Assembly (NCBI RefSeq): GCF_900626145.1
Contig: NZ_LR130817.1
Coordinates: 397,643 to 461,642 of the forward strand
Origin: Intestinimonas timonensis
Lineage (GTDB): Bacteria > Bacillota > Clostridia > Oscillospirales > Oscillospiraceae
DNA: 64,000 nt
Reading direction: 5' to 3'
The notes under the pieces were generated by a model. It ran no database searches. It saw only the letters and a list, made by a program, of their open reading frames with translations, and had not been told where the DNA came from. The position numbers were made by a program, and so were the translations under genes. This document shows, in pieces, positions 59,352 to 64,000 of this stretch (position 1 is its first letter; every line of letters starts with the position of its first letter).

Positions 59352-59402
59352 GTTATAATATGCACCCATGATGTCTCCGCGTAGCGAAAGGAGGGCAAAA
59401 TA

Positions 59403-59999
59403 GTGAGGAGTGTTTTTGTACAGCGTAAGGTCTTGGAGCTTTACCAGGACATGGATTCTGTATCCTATCCTATCCAACCTGAATTGCTCTTGCAGTGCAT
59501 CCCCAAAAGCTGTCGCATTTTGTCGTATCAGGAAATGGCCGAAGTCACTGGATGCACTGTCCAAGACGTTGCCGTTCTATGCAAAAGCAATTCTGGAGCG
59601 ACGCACTACGATCCAGATACAAACCGTTATCTTATTCTCTACAATGCTGAAATGAACGCTGGCCGTATCCGGTGGACTTTGGCGCATGAGATCGGCCATA
59701 TCTATATAGGCCATCTGGAAGTCATAGAGGGAGCCGAAATCGCCTACAATGAGCAAAGGGGCTTCTATGACCAGTTCGAGAGCGAGGCAGACTACTTCGC
59801 CTGGAATTTACTTGCTCCGCTTCCTATCCTGCGTGAAATGGGTATCCGTTCCGCTTCTGAGATCAAGGCAACATACGGGCTGTCCAATCAAGCGGCAGCA
59901 CTTCAATTCGACCGATACACAAAATGGTGCAGAGGCCATGTCAAAACGGCATGGGAAAACGGAATGCTTCGTATATTCCGCAGTAAGTACATGGCCTAA
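59403..59999 (+). CDS. ImmA/IrrE-type metallopeptidase
   Basis: 198 residues. Zinc motif LAHEIGHIYIGH with downstream Glu (FESEADYFAWNLLAP). In phages and ICEs such proteases cleave the partner XRE repressor after DNA damage. Start is GTG 59403 after AAAGGAGGG. Same transcript as the repressor. Confidence 0.9.
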   Translation: MRSVFVQRKVLELYQDMDSVSYPIQPELLLQCIPKSCRILSYQEMAEVTGCTVQDVAVLCKSNSGATHYDPDTNRYLILYNAEMNAGRIRWTLAHEIGHIYIGHLEVIEGAEIAYNEQRGFYDQFESEADYFAWNLLAPLPILREMGIRSASEIKATYGLSNQAAALQFDRYTKWCRGHVKTAWENGMLRIFRSKYMA

Positions 60000-60002
60000 A
60001 TG

Positions 60003-60026
60003 AACCGCCCTCCGAAGAGGGCGGTT
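60003..60026. terminator. Terminator between convergent units
   Basis: AACCGCCCTC and GAGGGCGGTT form a 10-base stem with a CGAA loop; TTTTATTATT follows on the plus strand. Lies between the protease gene and the end of the methylase-helicase gene. Confidence 0.85.
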
Positions 60027-60032
60027 TTATTA

Positions 60033-63000
60033 TTAGCTGATCTTCTGCTCTCCCCAAGAGATTTTGAAGTTTCCGTCCTCGTCTGCCTCACGAGACATCA
60101 GCAGGCTCATCAGGTCATAATCCACGCCAAAGCGGTCATACACCTCATCCAGATCTACGTCCTGCCCCTTCATGAAAAGGTTCAGTTTCTCTTTGGCGAG
60201 CACCATTTGCATCTGGTTGGACTCAATGCTTCCAGAGTAAGTAACAAAGTAGATGTCTTTCCAGTCCGTAGAGGTAAAGCGAACAAACCGCATATAGAAC
60301 TGGCTCATCCGCGCATTGTTGTAATGCAGCTCCGGGATGATAACTTTGTTGACGAACTCAAAGTTGACAGAGGAGGGGAGGCACTGCTGGGTACAAAGGA
60401 GAATGCCGTTTCCGCTTTCTTTCAGAGTATTTTTTAGCTTCCGACGTCCGGCCAGAGTGGTGGTAGAGCCGGTCACGACAAACAGCTTCCGATCCGGGAA
60501 TCTTCTGCGGATTTCATTAGCGTATGCTTCCACTACGTTCTTATGGCGGACACCAATAACTACAATCTCATCCTTCCATTCGCCCACCATGTCACAAACC
60601 TTCCGAATTTTGACCGGCGTATTCGGGCTGTCGTATTCCTCTACAGTGTTGGGTGCAGCAGAGATACGGAGCAACAAAGTAATCTGCTGGATCAGCGCCA
60701 TCATGTTATCCTTGCGACTATTCCCGGTAAGGGCGAAGTATCGCTGGCGCATGGAGAAAAACTCTTCCATGGCCTTTTGATAGACTTCACGCTCTGCAGG
60801 AGCAAATGAAACTGGGGTTTGATGAAGTCTACGTATCTCTTTGCCGGTGATCTCCGCGAAAGTCCGGGTGATGACCGAGTAAGAGAGGAGCTTGTTCAGG
60901 ACATCCGCATTGTAAATGTCCTGGGTTTTCTTACCCACTCCGAAAACGGTGATCCGCTCAGGCAGATGGGATTCAGCGAACAGACTGTATCCAGCTTTAT
61001 AAGCAGGGAAGGGCTGGCCGTAGTAAGGATTACTTGAACAGTTCAGATATTCCTCGCTGTCATCCTTCTCATAGCAATACAGATCTTCTGCCCAGGAGAG
61101 CATATTGTAAGAGTTGTTATAAAGCAGCTCAAGCTGAGGCGCACATTCCGAGATGTTGTTCCGGGTGACAGTGCCGGTCATTTCCAGCTTAAACCGTACT
61201 CTCCGAAAACAATCCAACACAGCCTTTGTGCGCTTGCTATCCGGGTTGGTCATCTCGTCGGACTCATCGAACACCAAGCACACATTCTGGTTCCGCATTT
61301 TGATATGGCGCTTGATCTGCTTACGGTACTTGGTAAGCATATTCAGGGTGATGATAACGAACTCCCCATCCTGTACTTTGTCGAGGTCGGCGAGGCACTT
61401 TATCATCCGGTAGTTGGTCATGCCATAGTTTTTGAACACCAGATCCCAGTTGTTCTTGATGGAGATAGCAGTGGACACCACCCACACGTTACGAGCGCCC
61501 TGACGCTCCATCCGATACCGGCCTGTGGAGATGCCGGCCAGCGTCTTGCCACCACCCTGTTCCCACTGCAACAGATGATAGCGCTTCTGAAGAACGAGGT
61601 TCAGGTCGTGCTTCTGGGTGTTATTGAGGTGAATCCACTCCTCGTTCTCATTATCATAAACGGTAAAGTCATCCAGGAACTGAGCGATCCCGGCGTCCTG
61701 TTCCATCTCGGTAAAAGGTTTCGTCTCTCGCTCATAGTCGCGCTGCTTACGACGAATAAGGCGGGCATACTGCTCAAGACCTGTATCATCCGCTTGTCCA
61801 GAGGCAAGGGCATAGAAGGGAACGAGCTGTTTCATGCCGTCGCTCATGCTGTTCTGCGCCTTTTTGCTGTACCCTTTGTAAATCAGCCCTCCATTCTGCT
61901 TGACCAGTCGTACCACATCCTGGCTGGGCTTCTTATGCTGAGACTTGATAACACGACGAAGATAGGCCAGTACCTTAGCTTCCGTGATACGGATTTTTGC
62001 CCATTCCTCATACTTCATATCCTTGGGCTGTTCCTGATGGCGGAACTTGTAGAGATATTCCTGACACTTGGCATATTTGTCTATCAGTTTGGGGTTGGAC
62101 TTGATATGGAACATCAGCTTCCGCACTTCATACTCGAACGCATTATCGCTCCCACCCATCGACGCCAGCTTAACGCGGGCACTATTGCTCCGCATCCGCT
62201 CTCTGGCCGGGGCAACGATTTCCTTACGAACAATCTCAAGCAGTCCTGCCGCGTTATTCATGTCGGTCAGATTAAACCAGTTGGCGCTGTTCAGAGCATA
62301 AGGTTCTCCCTTGTCGGCGGCGTCCAGCTTCTTCTGCCAAAAGAGTATCTTGGTAGCGTAGCTATCCACACCAAGAGATTTGAACGCATCCTTCTGAATG
62401 GAGACCTGACCCAGGAAAGAGAAATCTTTTGCCAGTTCGGAAATTTTCGCGCCGTCCAAATATTCGTCGGCCAGGAAAGACGCCGGCACCACAATCGCCA
62501 TAATGCCCAGAGGCTTCAGCAGCTTCGCCGCTTTCAGGCAGTAGTACATCTGAGAGATGATCTCGCCATCCTCCGTCTCCCATTTCAGATTGAACGGAGG
62601 GTTGCCCACTACATAGTCAAACCGCATATTCGGCTGATAGAAACGGATATCACGGTGTTCCAGATTAGCGGCAGGGTAAAGGTAGTGTGCTACTTTGTGG
62701 GACTTGATGTCCAACTCACAGCCGTAGAAGTTTGCCTCCAGCGGCATGAAGTTACAGAAGTTGGCGATGCCAGAGGTGAGGTCTGCTACCGTTTCGTCCA
62801 TAGCAGGGGACAGCGCCTCCATGATAAACTGGCAAAGAGCGGGAGGCGTAAAGAACTGACCGTTCTCGATCTCCTTCTTAGCCTCCGCATACTCATGATA
62901 GTTGGCAAAGTCAGAGCGTTTTAGGCCATGCAATCCACCGTCTCCGGTATAGGCATTATAGATATCCTCGCGGGAGATCCCAGACTGTTCGGCCAAATCC

Positions 63001-63080
63001 TGGTCTACCAAATAGAGGATCTTGTCGTTCAGCTCCTGTCGGGCTTCCTGGGGAATCGGTTCGTTAAGGTATTGATACTT
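60033..63080 (-). CDS. N6 DNA methylase-SNF2/DEAD helicase fusion
   Basis: 1015 residues. N-terminal methylase: FFTPPALCQFIME (77-89), SAM motif VADLTSGIANF (99-109), NPPFNLKWE (161-169). From about 500 a superfamily 2 helicase: EQGGGKTLAGIST (Walker A), VFDESDEMTN (DEAD-like box), and VVTGSTTTLAGRRK in the second RecA lobe. Similar combinations occur in the P1 antirestriction protein DarB and in restriction systems; no nuclease domain is seen. Start 63080 after AGGTGAAAG. Confidence 0.85.
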   Translation of the reverse strand, partial: KYQYLNEPIPQEARQELNDKILYLVDQDLAEQSGISREDIYNAYTGDGGLHGLKRSDFANYHEYAEAKKEIENGQFFTPPALCQFIMEALSPAMDETVADLTSGIANFCNFMPLEANFYGCELDIKSHKVAHYLYPAANLEHRDIRFYQPNMRFDYVVGNPPFNLKWETEDGEIISQMYYCLKAAKLLKPLGIMAIVVPASFLADEYLDGAKISELAKDFSFLGQVSIQKDAFKSLGVDSYATKILFWQKKLDAADKGEPYALNSANWFNLTDMNNAAGLLEIVRKEIVAPARERMRSNSARVKLASMGGSDNAFEYEVRKLMFHIKSNPKLIDKYAKCQEYLYKFRHQEQPKDMKYEEWAKIRITEAKVLAYLRRVIKSQHKKPSQDVVRLVKQNGGLIYKGYSKKAQNSMSDGMKQLVPFYALASGQADDTGLEQYARLIRRKQRDYERETKPFTEMEQDAGIAQFLDDFTVYDNENEEWIHLNNTQKHDLNLVLQKRYHLLQWEQGGGKTLAGISTGRYRMERQGARNVWVVSTAISIKNNWDLVFKNYGMTNYRMIKCLADLDKVQDGEFVIITLNMLTKYRKQIKRHIKMRNQNVCLVFDESDEMTNPDSKRTKAVLDCFRRVRFKLEMTGTVTRNNISECAPQLELLYNNSYNMLSWAEDLYCYEKDDSEEYLNCSSNPYYGQPFPAYKAGYSLFAESHLPERITVFGVGKKTQDIYNADVLNKLLSYSVITRTFAEITGKEIRRLHQTPVSFAPAEREVYQKAMEEFFSMRQRYFALTGNSRKDNMMALIQQITLLLRISAAPNTVEEYDSPNTPVKIRKVCDMVGEWKDEIVVIGVRHKNVVEAYANEIRRRFPDRKLFVVTGSTTTLAGRRKLKNTLKESGNGILLCTQQCLPSSVNFEFVNKVIIPELHYNNARMSQFYMRFVRFTSTDWKDIYFVTYSGSIESNQMQMVLAKEKLNLFMKGQDVDLDEVYDRFGVDYDLMSLLMSREADEDGNFKISWGEQKIS

Positions 63081-63194
63081 CATTCTTTCACCTGCTCTAT
63101 CTTTCTTTTTCTGGAGAGAGGCTTTTGTGCGGAGTCCTCTCAGAACCGCGCCCCTCACTTCTATTACAGAAAGAAAAGGGGGATTGCTAACCGG

Positions 63195-63683
63195 TCAGGC
63201 TCTTTTTCTTACCTGATACCACTTTGTAACGCAGTCTCCAAAAAGCGGGCAGGCGCGAGAACAAGGATAATTGACGATCTTCTTTTCATCCAAAAGACAG
63301 GACATACTGTCTCTGGAGGCTCCAAGATCAATCTCACTTTGCCGGAGCAATTTATCCGTAAACCCATTGACATACCTGTTATCATCTCTCACTTTGGCTA
63401 ACTGGAATAGGGTGTAGATACGCTCCGAAAGATCGGGGTCATGTGTGGCATATTGCTGAAGAAGCTGGCGCAGCTCATATCCGGGCTTGTCCGCGCCTGC
63501 AATATAATCGAACAGCGCCTCTCTCAAAATCATCTCCATCAGCTTTCCGGTGTAGTCTTCCTTCGGGCAAGCGCACTCAGCGCTCATGTATGCAGCGATA
63601 GCATCCAACGGCGGAGCATTTTCGCCCGCGAGTTTGCAATGCCCCTTGCAGCACATGATGATATTACAGGTTCTCTGTTCCAT
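63195..63683 (-). CDS. Hypothetical phage protein
   Basis: 162 residues, Cys in pairs near both ends (CNIIMCCKGHC, CACPKE, CSRACPLFGDC), which could bind a cluster or zinc. Not recognised. GGAGGCAGG before ATG; overlaps the upstream gene by 20 bases. Confidence 0.6.
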   Translation of the reverse strand: MEQRTCNIIMCCKGHCKLAGENAPPLDAIAAYMSAECACPKEDYTGKLMEMILREALFDYIAGADKPGYELRQLLQQYATHDPDLSERIYTLFQLAKVRDDNRYVNGFTDKLLRQSEIDLGASRDSMSCLLDEKKIVNYPCSRACPLFGDCVTKWYQVRKRA

Positions 63684-64000
63684 AACCTGCCTCCTCTTTG
63701 CTCAGATAGTTTCTTGTAGCCCTCGCTACATCCTCCAAAAAGCGGCCCCATTCCATATTGCATTCACTTGCCGGCCATTGGTGGAAGTCCCGAAGCATAG
63801 GCCAAACTGTGGCGGAAATTTCCACATCGTTCAGGAGTTTTACCAATGGTACAAAATTGGTAATCCTCAGCCATGCGTGGCAAATATACAGCACCCGTTC
63901 CTCCATGTTAGTGCGCGGATCAATCTTTCCGGTGAAGCGAGTTTCCGAAAAGTAGTCGTTGTGCTTGATATACAGGTCGTCACCTTTTAGGAATAGCTGG
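63664..64000 (-). CDS. Hypothetical phage protein, 5' end outside window
   Basis: At least 111 residues; the frame is open to the right edge, and its visible start reads QLFLKGDDLYIKHNDYF. An internal ATG at 63906 is not needed as a start. Not recognised; C-terminus RATRNYLSKEEAGYGTENL. Confidence 0.55.
   Translation of the reverse strand, partial: QLFLKGDDLYIKHNDYFSETRFTGKIDPRTNMEERVLYICHAWLRITNFVPLVKLLNDVEISATVWPMLRDFHQWPASECNMEWGRFLEDVARATRNYLSKEEAGYGTENL

Noticed and set aside
61305..62924. 539-codon plus-strand frame opposite the methylase-helicase
   Set aside because: Shadow of a gene with clear motifs on the minus strand.

Overview
The window joins a GC-rich bacterial chromosome (about 1-11,837) to the left part of a large prophage (about 11,840 to beyond 64,000). 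The chromosomal genes, in order: tuf 3' end, mscS-type channel, DUF4830 lipoprotein-like gene, 16S pseudouridine synthase, CdaR/PucR-type regulator, ftsE-ftsX, an EnvC-like M23 hydrolase factor, a CtpA-type S41 protease, greA and lysS. Gene content, strong GC bias and TTGACA/TATAAT promoters with 17-base spacers point to a gut Clostridia, probably Oscillospiraceae (Flavonifractor-like). That placement is inference; no rRNA is present.

Beyond lysS the base composition drops and nearly every gene lies on the minus strand. The prophage edge holds recombination-site-like repeats, a structured RNA candidate (about 11,970-12,332), a small RNA unit (about 12,359-12,487), a Cys-rich repeat protein and a tyrosine integrase. 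A small plus-strand HTH gene follows. From 58,786 down to 15,029 runs a single leftward array of about 50 genes with many 4-base stop/start overlaps. It begins at a classical lysogeny switch (58,787-58,964: divergent promoters, two identical 16-base palindromes, XRE repressor plus ImmA/IrrE protease to the right). Another leftward block starts beyond the right edge and ends at 60,033 with a methylase-helicase fusion.

The array encodes its own replication (PolIII alpha, primase-helicase, SSB, Sak-type annealing protein, PD-(D/E)XK nuclease), dNTP supply (NrdD/NrdG, ThyX, dUTPase, dNMP kinase, 5' nucleotidase), an SleB-like wall hydrolase, and several less expected modules: (i) a nitrate/taurine-type ABC transporter whose binding protein is fused to an OmpA domain, linked to a PspA-like protein; (ii) split cytosine and adenine DNA methyltransferase genes carrying poly-G/poly-C tracts, three of which sit exactly where the frame breaks; (iii) an NAD module (NadE, NAMPT-like, PRPP-synthetase-like, nicotinamidase-like) that fits a NAD+ reconstitution counter-defence; (iv) an RNA-repair module (Pnkp-like kinase-HD, RlaP nucleotidyltransferase, DRB0094-type RNA ligase, and elsewhere a HAD_SAK-like phosphatase); (v) a DUF2828 (TROVE/vWA, Ro60-like) protein; (vi) a tRNA cluster in which at least three tRNAs are interrupted in the anticodon arm by 43-51-base insertions sharing a conserved core.

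The most striking observation is (vi) next to (iv) and (v): removing 43 bases from the tRNA at 55,657-55,773 yields a perfect 74-base tRNA-Asn(GTT). Interrupted tRNAs beside a kinase, ligase and Ro-like protein suggest a phage-encoded tRNA splicing or cleavage-repair cycle. A 15-base sequence (TTTWCTTTGTTGCTA on the plus strand) recurs ten times, nearly always between a stop codon and the next ribosome-binding site, and is also unexplained.
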